This document shows, piece by piece, positions 1-10,850 of a stretch of 64,000 nt of DNA (within the stretch, counting starts at the first letter, position 1; every line of letters starts with the position of its first letter). Both the position numbers and the translations under genes were made by a program. Below the pieces are notes generated by a model that did no database searches, was not told where the DNA came from, and saw only the letters and a list, made by a program, of their open reading frames with translations. Source of the stretch: Brienomyrus brachyistius (taxonomy: Eukaryota > Chordata > Actinopteri > Osteoglossiformes > Mormyridae); NCBI RefSeq assembly GCF_023856365.1, contig NC_064549.1, positions 12,487,249 through 12,551,248 on the forward strand, read 5' to 3'.

Positions 1-59
1 TCAATGTTCAAGGAGGTCAGAAGGGCAAAGGAACTCCAACCACACTAACACACACTTAC

Positions 60-904
60 CAAGCTCAGAGGAGATGGACTCTGGCACAGAGACTTTCAGG
101 TTCTGCATTAAAAAAACAAACAAAAAAAAAAACAACACACACCGCACCTTTAAGACCATAAACTCAAAGCTTGCATAATTAACATAAGGGACAGTTTATG
201 AGGGAGTTGCACAGGTATGTGGGAGATACAGATTCTGAAACTCAAGCTGTCTAATTCACTAAGTAGCCTATTTTAAACGCTAGATTTAATCCATTCCAGT
301 AAATTCATCTCAGCTGCGACGTGTGTGGTGGAGTAAGCGTGTGCCATGGAGCGTGAATGTTTGTGTGGCATGTTAGTGGCATGATTGTGTCACGCCGCTG
401 ATGGGAAGCATGGCATTGGCCGGCTGGCCTCACCGCCCCTCGCTCCATGAAGAATGAGTGCAGCTCCATAAAGACGCGCCGGGTCTCTTTGGAGTTGGTC
501 TGCTTGTACAGCTCGGCGTAGAGGTAGCACAGCTGCACAGAAGCAACACACAGGTAAGGGGGCGGGGTCAGCAGGCACCTACGCCTTTCAGATTCAGCGG
601 GCCATGCAGGCTCGTACCAGGGGGGCAGGGTCAAACTGGGAGAAGACGTGGTGGAGGAAGACCGCCAGGTGGGCTGGCCGGGATTTGAGTAGCTCAATGC
701 TCTGGAAGCAGCTGCACTGGCCATTGATCTAAAAGGAGGGGGCGGAGTCAGTGAAGGGGGCGGAGTCAGACGTTACAGCAAATCAATAAGAACGTGTGCA
801 GGGGGTATCACCTGTTCCTGTTCTGCCTCAAAGTAGTCATCTTCAGCACCGATTATCTGTGTGACTGGCCGCAAGTATGGGCTTCCTGAATTGGAGTGGG
901 AGTT
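60..904 (-). CDS. arhgef12: arhgef12 linker and RGS-like domain exons
   Basis: Exons 904-812, 728-618, 532-434 and 102-60, all joined in phase 0. They encode the acidic IIGAEDDYFEAEQEQ lead-in and the beginning of the RGS-like (RGSL/rgRGS) domain, which in this family binds activated G-alpha-12/13. Segments seen: SIELLKSRPAHLAVFLHHVF, LCYLYAELYKQTNSKETRRV, and LKVSVPESISSEL. The domain continues off the left edge. The next exon up, 1183-1061, encodes a Pro/Ser-rich stretch (SPGITPRNSVGSCPSPDPED). Confidence 0.92.
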
Positions 905-3900
905 CTGTGTAGGGGCAGAGGGCCAAAGAGTTAGGAACCCCCTCAAAAGCCATGTAGCAAAGCATCATTATGCTCAGTTACCATAAACGATGATGTAACA
1001 ATAAAATGCCTAGTGGCTGATAGGAAAATTAGTGCAACCCAAAAAGTTGCCACCCGTCACCTGGTCAGCGATATCCTCGGGGTCAGGGGAGGGGCAGGAG
1101 CCCACGCTGTTTCTGGGCGTTATCCCTGGGCTGCTCTCTAGGGGCTCCCTTTGGTTCGGACCCTCCGCCAGGCCTGGCTGAGCCTGCGGAGAGGACGGTG
1201 CGGTCAGAATCCTCCAAACACGACCCGTTGGGTGGCCGCTGTGTCTGAACTAGGTTCATGTTTAGCCAGGTGCTACCGCAAGCATATCAATATGCCCACC
1301 GGCAGCTTCTGAAACACACCCCACAGGGGTCACGGACATGGGGTAAAACACACTCATGAAAAACGCACATGAAGACCCTCGGACATGACAAATAGTAAGA
1401 CCTCACATTAGGTTACTGATCTGCCGCCTTAACTCTGAGGGACGACCCCATCCCCTCTCTCCCTCGCTCTCTCTCGCTCATTAGCAGGACTCTGTGCGAT
1501 TGGCTGGTCCGATGCCACATGAAGCCGCAGGCAGGAAGCGCCTGGCTTATCAGTCATGCCCACACCCAGACCACCCTCCCCCCCCCAACCCCCATGAGAG
1601 GCTGGAACCAGGGGGGTTCAGAACTCAGAACAAACAGCCATCGCCAACTGAAATGAAAGCCCCAGCTACTCTGACTGCCATGGGACAGAAAGTTTCTTGG
1701 GGAAAAAGTACCAAGCAGACCAATGTTATAACAGAGCTTAAAAAGGCCAAACCGGCATGGCGTAGCAGGCTGAACACACGTTAGCAGAATGCATGCATCC
1801 AAAAGCACATTACCGCTCTACCGAAAAGGGACTTTCCACAAAACCAACAAGGACATACATCCGCCACCCAACAAGAACATGCATCCGCCATCCGCCGCCC
1901 AAACACAACCCCCGCCCTTCAAACCTGCTGCTCCTCACACATCCTCCCGATCAGGGCAGGCACACGCCTCACTGCAGTCTTCCTGCATGCAGAGTGCGCT
2001 GGGAGCAGGGCAGGCAGAACTCACAGGCGGGGAGGGGGCAGAGGCAAGAAAACAGGAAGTGGATGCAGATAGGGTGGAATCGGAGGCCGATGGGGCGGAA
2101 CAGCTTGCAGCCTATTAAGGCACTGGAGATAATTCCTGTAGGTGAGTGATGATCATTCCTGATGGGACTCTTTGGCAGTATCCTTAGGGAATGAGCAGGA
2201 AGGTGTGTGTGTGGGGGGGGGGGTCAGTCAGGAGGTGTAAATGCGCAGGAGTGAGCGGCTCGTACCCGCAGCAGTTTCGAAGCAGCATCCCGGTCCCAGG
2301 AATCACGCTCTCCTGCCACCTTTCCAGAGGGGTAGAGTGGGGTCAGAGGCGACCCCGCCCCAGTTTCACCTTCAGAAAGGGGGATCTGAGGAGAACCAGG
2401 GGGCCTCCCCAGGACAGTGAGGGCTGCATACGATCCAGCTGGGAAGGAGACACACATCTATGAACGAGAAGCCCTCATCGAAAGCGCCACTGCAGTCCAA
2501 TCCAGCCCACAGTGAACAGCCTGGGCCAAAAGTGATCACTGCAGCTTAACGAGCTCTTACTGCGGACCTGATCTTAACTACGAAACACCAACATTTCTCC
2601 TTTACGCGATACGTTTTTTCTGCAAAACTCCATTGTGCTCGACGGGGTGTTTCGAAAGACTTACATTTGATGAGCTTCACCACCTCCAAATGGTTCGAAT
2701 GCGTCACTAATGTCCCATTGACCTGCGGTTCAACAGAAAAATGGTTCATCTTTGTATTCCACCCAGTGAAGCACGGTGACCATTTCCTCAGCGCAGACGC
2801 ACAGAATCATCCCAGCGCTGCCCATAATGGCACATTACAGACTAAAAACCCACTAACAGGAACATGGGGACACATTTCCCAACCGAGCATATCTCCCACA
2901 GAAGTTGTATGGCCATTTGAAACTGTTGTGGAATTACGAGGAAAATGTTTATGATAAAGCCGTATAGTCTTTTTAAAGAAAGTCGTGATTAAAACGGGAA
3001 GAAGTCTAAAGGAATGGAGGATCACAGAATGGAAGTGGCTCTTTCCAAAGACCCACCTTAATAATACGGTCTCCTTTCTGGACACCGGCACGCATTGCTG
3101 CGCCATCTATAGGGCAAAAAGGGAAAGGCGCCCAGTGTGAACAAAGGTCCTTGCGAGGTGATGCCAAACATATGAAAATAATGCTCTTCTAGTATATAAA
3201 ACAAATGACAGGTAGAAACATAGGTTCCAAAGGCTTCAAAATGTAATGGCGAATTTACTGGGCTACAGCGCCCCCTGCTGGTTGTCACCCACCTTCTTTG
3301 ACGAGCTGCACGAACACGGGGTTGTCGCCGCTGACTGTGAGGCCAAAGCCATTGTCGTCCCTCTGGATGATCACACATCTCTGCACCAGCCCTGAGCATG
3401 CAACAGAGATATGTCACACCGGGCGGGTCAAATGCTGGAAGGAAAAAAAATTAAAATCACGGCACTCCTGCTATTTACACTCTGGTTGCCATCGCACAAG
3501 GCCCCATGCGGGCCGACGCCAAAGCAAACAGAGGGCACTCCTCTATTCCTTTGTACCCCAAGGTGACGATGGTGCTGCCCGCGGGTGCTCACTCAACGAG
3601 ACCTTTACTTCACTCTGGACTGTACCAAACTCAGCACGGAGGGGGGGGATGGAACTTTTCACACAAAAACTATGGTCCTTTACCATATCATAAAGCCAAA
3701 ATACACTCTGACTCCGAAATGAACTTTATATTTAACTTAGAAAATAATTTAATATAACGGGGAAAATAGGCTACTCCCCAACCAACAAGTCAGTCAAACC
3801 AAAATAAACTATGGGTAGATTAAACCCTACAAAAGAGTTTAGATTCTGTTCTCCCCGCAAAGGGCTGATGTGGAGCTCCAGCTGCAGCGACAGTGTGGGC

Positions 3901-4159
3901 CATTCTCCAGCGGCGGGGGCCTCCGAGGCAGACAGGGAGTGGCCACACAGCCAGACTGAATAAGGCAGACACTGGGGTCTGGCGGGGGCATCGAGGCTAC
4001 GCCCATGCCGCGAGGAGAGTCATGGGATTTTTTATTTATTTATTTTTATTTTTTACATGTTGGCCACTCTGAGTCAGGAGCGAACTTTAATGCTGCGTGG
4101 CGAGTCGGGGGGAGGATTAATGTTCCCTCTTAAGTTTCATGAAGTGTATTGTGTGTGTG

Positions 4160-4201
<42 letters not shown>

Positions 4202-7200
4202 CACACACGCATCGCCACTACTGCTTATTCCAGGAACATGGGCTCCCTCTGGTGGCCACTTCAGTCATTAACCCAGTTGTCTTCCAGCTATTACTCACAA
4301 ATTTGATAATTACATTGACAAAACACAGTAATGTGACACAATCCATTAATTTTAATTTGAAAATAAGTTCTGCAGTGGTTTTTATCCCCCTCAGTAGCAC
4401 AGAACAAAGACACATGACGTCTTTATATGACTAATGGTCTTTTCATTTTTATTGCAGGGGTTTCCAGAATTTAAATGAAAACTTTGCCACTAATTAATTG
4501 CATGTAGCCTCACTGTGCTTTTGCAGGCCTGATGGGTGAATTTACTATGTGCTAAGACTTACAGTCTGGTTTAATCCTCTAAACCAGTGTTTCCCAATTA
4601 TGCCCTTGGGGACCCACTGACACATTTTCACTACTGGGAGATGGGAGGGAGCTATATGTGGACTGTCTGGCAGAGAGCTCAGAGGAAGCAAAAATATGAA
4701 CCAACTGTGGGTCTCCGAGGACCATATTGGGAAAGAGTGCTCTAAACTAACCAACTGTGTGCTAGTTAAATCAGTCAAAGACATACAATGCAGACGAATA
4801 TAGCCAGTGGGTGATTTATGAAGCTCAAATTGCATCATATACACATGCAGGTTTGTCCTGCAGGGGGCAACAGTAAATTACACCAGTGTTACCCCACTCA
4901 GTCCTCGGGGACCCCCAGCCAGTCCACGTTTTTGCTCCTTCCCAGCTACCTGCCAGACAGTTCACATTTTTGCTCCCAGGAGCTAAGAGGGAGCAAAAAC
5001 CTGAACTGTCTGTAAGTCTCAAATGACTGGTTTGGGAAAACCGATATACACAACTAGAGAAGACTGGGGAAGTCCCGATCCCACGTGGCCTCTTTTCTAG
5101 GGAGGCGATGTCAGTGTCCACCAGAGGTTTAGCCAAGCATCCGCCTGTCATACGCACTCCCAGCATTAAAAGGTCTCGTCACTCAATCAACCAGTGGCCA
5201 GGACTATTCCAGCAGGCGTAATGTAATTCCAGGTAAGTCCAGAATATGAGTTATCCTAAGAAGCAGTTTAAGACTAAATTAGTGTCTGCAACACTGAAAA
5301 AACATTGTACAACAAAAATGAGCTCTGTGTGCATTTTGGTACGTAATAAAAATCTGAAACTACACAAAGCTGACTCACAGCTGGGAGACACCTAAAAATA
5401 TCGCCGGGTTGACGATTTAGTCAACATTTCCGAAAGGGACGGAAAATTATATTGGTGGCAACTTTTGGCACATGGGAGTGAGTGTCAGTACGTCGAGTGA
5501 AAGGTCACGGAATCTCCCAGAGCACGCTGCTGATCATCCAGGGGTTAAAAGGAGGGGCACCTCGCGACGTCGAGCACACGGCACACGGCACTCGGGCTGA
5601 GAGGTGACACAATGAAATTTTATACACCCCCGCAGCTGGGGTAGAGCAGAAGCCCTGCCAATCACATCACCGATCCTGACAGCCGGAAAGTCCGTTATCA
5701 GAGTTACTCACTGGCATGCAGGAACAGAGCAGAGGTTCAGCCTGTCACATGGCTGACCACACACACACAGATACACTTACACGCACATAGATATACACAC
5801 ACACACAGCGAGATAAACACACACACAAAAACAGATATACACAGACCTACCTGTAGAATCTAAGTGCAGAGACCTCTGGTCGGATAGCTGGTCTTGGCTG
5901 AGGATGTTACCAGTCCTGGGAGGGGGGGGTATTAAAAAAAAAAGAAAAAGAAATAAAAGTCTTTATTCCCAATGAATAAGAACATGATGCAGCTGCATAG
6001 AGATGTACCCCAGTGACCTGGCTAAACTCCACCCCATTTCCATCACACCCCATGTAATCAACCTATGCTGGGGTGTCTTTCCTACAAAACGCGGTGAGTA
6101 TCAGGCTCCATAATGATGCCATGTGTACATAGGCGAGGGGGGCATGGGCACCGCCTTCCTGTCCCCTCGAGAGAGGGGGTAGGGCAGATGGAGGCCAGCT
6201 CATAATCGTGGTGTGTTGGGGGGAGGGGGCAGGCGATACCGGGGCCCTTAATAACTCAGAGTAATCAGGGGCTCTAATTGGGAATGAAAAAAAGGTCAGT
6301 AGGAAGGCGGGGTGAGATTGCAATCTGTTTACATCTCCATGTGCCTGGGGAGGACAGGAATTAAAATCTGCCAGCAGTCAGACAGCATGGACGATTCTTG
6401 AGGCTGAATCGGCCGCATTTACTGGGTCTCATGGCATTGGCTGGTCACAATGCATAGGTCATACACTGCTAAGCCCCCCTCTCCCCCACCCAGTCCCCCT
6501 TGCGTTTCCATGGCTGCAAGCTGAGGCCACTCCGACGTTATGGAAAGTCTCCCTGAGCGGCTGGAACACAGGCCCCCTTTCACAGTGCCCAGGAAGAGCC
6601 CAGAGGTTCTGCTTTCCGGAAACACCCTTCTTCACACGCGGATCCCGCCCACCGCCACGTGTTAACAGGCCGCCTCAGCTGCCTGTGCACTGAGCGCAAT
6701 TGTTGCTAACTGAATGCGAGGCCAGGAGGCAGACACGGCGGGCACCCCGCGCGAGGCCAGGAGGCAGACACGGCGGGCACCCCGCGCGAGGCCAGGAGGC
6801 AGACACGGCGGGCACCCCGCGCGAGGCCAGGAGCATTCAGACCCTGACGCCTTTCTACACTGTCTCTGCTCAGCCGGACGTCCATTCGGAGCCACCATCC
6901 CCAAACCGAAAGTGCCCCCCATCAGCGCTCTAAGATAACGGTCCGCTGCTAATAAAAAGCAGCCTGATTACTCAGTTATTTAAATGTACCTCTCAGCACA
7001 TTGGGGTGTTTTCTTGTATGTAAGTTGTTTATTGCAAAGTAATCATTCATTTCAACTACAGTTATGACTAGAGGTTAATTTGAGTTATTTCAGTAAACAC
7101 AAAGAAAATTTTAAGTTAGTAAATCCTTCACATTTTGCTGTGATTTTGCCTAAAATCCACATATAAATTTAGTCGTAAGGCATTAACCAAGAGATTACAT

Positions 7201-9497
7201 TGACGTTCAGTTGTGATTATTTTTCATACAACCCGCTGGTTTCTTTTGACACAGTTCTCTAAATATTTATTAAAAGCACTGTCCAGATAAAATGCCATCA
7301 ACATTTTTGCTTGGTGAATTATTTCCGTTTCCCTTCATGATTGTTAAACTTGAGAAAACTCTGAGAAATTCCCCGTTTCATCATAGCAATGTAGCAACAT
7401 CACTTGGAGAAAACGAGCTATTAGACATTTAAGTAAACGGTTTATCAAGAAAGTTACGAAAAACCTAAAATTAAATGCTAAAGAAAGTGAAAGGAAAACG
7501 GTAAAACTGCACTTGATGGCGCACAACTACATAGAAATAACTGTTACTACTAAAGTAAAAAAACGAACAAATCATGAACAAATGTAGTTGCTACTAGAAA
7601 TAAAAGATGCATCACGATTCATTAATGATAAACAAATATGAGATCAGTATTTAACCTGTGTTATTCACGACTTGCTCCATCAGTGCCTTCAGGAAGAAGC
7701 AAAAACATGGACCGTCTGTGGGTCCCCGAGGACCGGACTGGTGTAGAGACACTGCACAGGGCCAAAGCTACGCCTCTTCGGGCTTCCTGTGGCCTCTATC
7801 TGCAGAGTCTTATTTAGTCACAAAGTCATACCATCATGGGATCCACAGGGGCGGAAAAAACACGGGTTGAGAAGCTGAAATGGCACAGGAGGGCGTGACT
7901 GTTACCATGGCTGCGACCATGCAGTGAAACTGGGACGACTACCGACCAGCTCCCTCTATAGGATGGTGACGGCATACATTGCACTAGGTAAACCCTGCAA
8001 GAGGAGGAGTCTGGGGGGGGGGATGTCAGGAAAAGGCTGACTCAGGAATTCCCAGTTCTGCGAGGGGGCTGTTCTCACAGTTTGGCGAGACCTCCAGACC
8101 CAATCCATTTGAAACCACCCACCCCTCCATACAGATTAATGGTGAGTCAGACCTGCCCCTCCATTCCACAGACTCCCCCCCAGATGTGATGCAGCAGATA
8201 AGCGCCGGTATCACCTGCGCTACTGGAGCCCCCCAGGGTCAGCGGTATGAAGGGGCCACGGCGCACTGCCATCCAGGGGCTGCATAAAGCGGCTTGTCCT
8301 GGCATGGGGAGCCGGCGGACGGGGCGTGCCAACGTGATTTTTATGCGTGGAAGTAGCAACTTCCATTTCACTGAATTTCCATAAGAAGTGAAATGAAGGT
8401 CTATGGCTATAGAGATTATTTACAAAACAAAGAATTACTACATGTGTGTGTGTGTGCATGTATATTATATATATATATATGGCACACACTTTTCCAGCTA
8501 AAGTCAAATTAAGAACCCATATTATATATACATAGTGAATGTCTATATACATGCCTGGATTTGAGTTGATCTCAGTTTGGTGTAGAGATACACCAAAGGC
8601 ATGTGAGAGAGGGAGACAGGAGGCGCTGAACGATGGGTGAGAGGGAGACGCACTTGAGGCGTCAGTTTGGCAGACCGACAGCGCAGGGATTAACGTGTGG
8701 AGAAGTGAGGATGTTTCACACGCTGCTTTAGGGCACGAGAAGAATCCGGCATCACGGCACATGAGCCGCTGCCTGCCGACGCCTGGATTTACGGCGAGAT
8801 GATGTTCACTAGAACAGCCAATCCGGCACTGGCCTGGTGAGCTGACAGGTGGCCCCCAGTCTGAGTAAATGTGGGTCAAAGGTGACACACTGGAGGAATC
8901 CACTACATAAACATTAACCCTTTACGTGAACTGACAGCAAACACAATCAGACTGCTGTCTGGATGCAGAATCCAGTCTACAGTTCAGGCTCGGCCTCCCA
9001 GAACCCGGCCTGCCTCTTGCTGCTACCGGCGGCTCAGGAAGAACCACACATGTGAAGAACTCCACCCAACACCACCAGGACTCATTTTTTACCTCAAACC
9101 CTGAAACCCTCCTGGCATGTTTACCACAAGGCAGCCAGGGACAGCGCCCCCTGGGGGTACGTTTGAGGCTCTGCTCAGTGCCCTTCTGCAAGCTGCTTTC
9201 ACCACATCATTACCCATCATGTCCCAACCCCCACGCCACCTTCAGCTTTATCCTGAAAACATCTGCTTGCATGCAGAATTCCCAGACAGGTAGGTTACCT
9301 GATCCTGCACACAGACACAGACAAACACGCACAGACACAGACACACACGCTCGCTCGCAAAAAGGCATGACTCTGTCAGACGTGACGGGAGGCAAACATC
9401 AGCAGGCATAGGTGTGGAAAAAGCAGGATGTCTCCCTTTTTAACAGTGACAGCGAGAGGAAGAGATTTCCGCTCCTGGAAAACCCTGAGCACCTCAG

Positions 9498-9577
<80 letters not shown>

Positions 9578-10850
9578 CCAGAGTGTTTCGCCAAAGGCCG
9601 GCATGGCGGCGTGACGACAGCTCGTTCACCCATTTATGTGACTCGCTTGGTACTAGAGACTGTGTGGTCTGGTGCCCCACATCCCAGGATGCCCAACACA
9701 GGAACTGGCATCAATTCACAAGCACAGCAGCCCTAAAGAGAGGCACCGATGGGATCGTTAAATAAAACTACAGCGTCGCTTTTGGAAGGAAGCAGGGCTC
9801 ATAACGGCCACGAGAGCTCAAGGGCATGGGCTCACGCAAACCTCAGCTAGGCCTCTGCAGGGAGCGTTACCACAAGTCACATTAAATCGGGGTCAGAAGC
9901 ATGAATGTCCCTGTTATGTAATGGCGGGACGAGGGGGTCAGAGGTGGCTGGCACTTAAAATGCTTCCTGTCCTCTGAGGCCCTCATATCCCACCAGCCGA
10001 CTCTCCTCGCTATTTCTGATAACTGTAAATCTGCGAAGGGGACAGCACACATTACAGAACAGGGCTGTAAACATTACACAGAGGTCCAGGCTACTCCGTG
10101 TAAGTGATGTAAAAACACACTTTTCCCTGAAATCCACCACCAAGTCCTGACCAACGCTAACAGTGCAATACAATTAAGAAACTGTCATCAAAATGACCCA
10201 AATCACTTCTTGCAATTAATGAAGGCATCACTAATGCAGGATTCTCTTATAGTGTTTTTCCACTCTCCCCTTTACTCCCTAAGCCAGATGTGTCTAATCT
10301 GGGCACTGAAGTGGCAGCGCATATGTGCAGCATGTTATCGCGACCGCCCAGGACTCCACGGCTAATTTAAACCCCGCAGACACCGCGACTGTCCCCGGCT
10401 GGCTCCATTTCCTCTGCTGATAGGACCACTGCTAATAGATGCACAGAGATTACACACGAGCATCCACCACATCACTCTGATCCTAATTCTTACATCATCT
10501 GAACCAAAGTGACGTCAAAAGGATGGCGTGGAATACAGAAAAAAAACAGGCCCACATTAAAGTCTAGACTCTTCATTAACTTCGTAGTTCACCGTTCTGA
10601 CGAGGTATACACTAATTTCATGCACCGTACCAAAAGTGATTCAGACCACTGGTACTTAATAGATGTCTTAAAAGTTTAAATTTTGTTATTGTGAAACATT
10701 GTCATACGTGGCTGGAGTCTGATCGAGGCTACACGTCTTAAACAGTAACATGTATAGTCAGCAATCGGAAAAAGACACACATTCTCCGTAAAGACACAAA
10801 GACACACAGAGTACGTGTGTTTACCTGTCAGTGGATTGTAATCCGCTCAT
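60..10850 (-). CDS. arhgef12: arhgef12 (LARG) Rho guanine-nucleotide exchange factor, 5' part only
   Basis: ARHGEF12 couples G-alpha-12/13 and plexin-B receptors to RhoA activation (family knowledge). Eleven coding exons are readable, 5' to 3': 10850-10825, 5915-5851, 3391-3293, 3106-3057, 2722-2665, 2438-2266, 1183-1061, 904-812, 728-618, 532-434 and 102-60. All joins keep frame, giving about 313 residues. The start MSGLQSTD resembles the human start MSGTQST. Then come a PDZ domain (about residues 32-107, with RCVIIQ, NGFGLTVSGDNPVFVQ and NGTLVTHSNHLEVVKLIK), a Ser/Pro linker, IIGAEDD, and an RGS-like domain start (NGQCSCFQSIELLKSRPAHL, YKQTNSKETRR). NPVFVQ and THSNHLEV favour ARHGEF12 over its paralogue ARHGEF11. 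The DH and PH domains lie beyond the left edge. No exon for the coiled-coil segment between PDZ and linker (expected 1184-2265) was recognised. Neighbour tlcd5 agrees with human synteny. Confidence 0.93.
2266..3391 (-). CDS. arhgef12: arhgef12 PDZ-domain exons
   Basis: Four exons, 3391-3293, 3106-3057, 2722-2665 and 2438-2266, with leftover bases 1, 0, 1 and 0. They encode the PDZ domain that in this family binds C-terminal tails of plexin-B and some GPCRs. Visible landmarks are the carboxylate-binding loop region GFGLTVSGDN, AAMRAGVQKGDRIIK, and the final strand SYAALTVLGRPPGSPQIP. The last exon continues into a Ser/Pro/Gly-rich linker ending SKLLR, near the point where the human protein begins its coiled coil. 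Confidence 0.93.
4149..4199. repeat. GT microsatellite
   Basis: About 20 or more GT dinucleotides with one GA interruption, in arhgef12 intron 2. Confidence 0.9.
4585..4739. mobile_element. hairpin hAT-like MITE, copy A
   Basis: Starts CAGTGTTTCCCAAT and ends ATTGGGAAAGAGTG, flanked by a perfect 8-bp duplication CTCTAAAC (4577-4584, 4740-4747), the hAT signature. The inner arms (GACCCACTGACACATTTT and the inverse with GGGTCTCCGAGGACC) make the whole element foldable. This is the shortest clean copy and defines the family ends. Confidence 0.85.
4884..5043. mobile_element. hairpin hAT-like MITE, copy B
   Basis: CAGTGTTACCCCACTC to TTTGGGAAAACCG with imperfect 8-bp flanks (AATTACAC, ATATACAC). 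It contains two copies of the internal CAGTCCACGTTTTTGCTCC-type unit. It lies 145 bp from copy A in arhgef12 intron 2. Confidence 0.7.
5851..5915 (-). CDS. arhgef12: arhgef12 exon 2
   Basis: A 65-bp exon bounded by CCAG and GTAGGT. In the frame set by both neighbours it reads TGNILSQDQLSDQRSLHLDS plus Thr, with a final G that joins the PDZ exon at 3391. It is short compared with the 5' coding region of human ARHGEF12, so the fish N-terminus before the PDZ domain is only about 30 residues. This could be one isoform; no second exon of this kind was seen in intron 1. Confidence 0.7.
6718..6832. repeat. 35-bp GC-rich minisatellite, 3.3 copies
   Basis: Three essentially identical copies of GAGGCCAGGAGGCAGACACG followed by GCGGGCACCCCGCGC. 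Near-identity of copies implies recent expansion. It is in arhgef12 intron 1; overlapping open frames are repeat artefacts. Confidence 0.92.
7693..7754. mobile_element. hairpin MITE remnant, copy C
   Basis: Only the right arm is kept: GAAGCAAAAACATGGACCGT then CTGTGGGTCCCCGAGGACCG, ending CACTG at 7754. No flanking duplication. Confidence 0.6.
9500..9577. repeat. CA microsatellite, about 39 uninterrupted units
   Basis: Longest pure dinucleotide tract in the window, in arhgef12 intron 1. Confidence 0.95.
10825..10850 (-). CDS. arhgef12: arhgef12 first coding exon (start codon)
   Basis: ATG at 10850 followed by eight codons and two leftover bases, then a GTAAAC donor. It encodes MSGLQSTD plus AG, completed to Arg by the first base of the exon at 5915. 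This start was chosen because it matches the human N-terminus in sequence and keeps frame through exons 2 and 3. Any 5' untranslated exon lies further right and could not be delimited. Confidence 0.8.

Larger units (their letters stand above)
5916..10824 (-). other. arhgef12 intron 1
   Basis: A 4.9-kb intron with no recognisable exon. It holds a three-copy 35-bp GC-rich minisatellite (6718-6832), part of a hairpin MITE (7693-7754), an AT run near 8460-8480, and a long CA microsatellite (9500-9577). Open frames over the CA tract are simple-sequence artefacts. Sequence around 7000-7650 is AT-rich and featureless by eye. Confidence 0.7.

Noticed and set aside
9376..9765. Open frames rich in His/Thr or Cys/Val over the CA tract
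   Set aside because: Pure dinucleotide repeat translated in several frames; no splice or start context.
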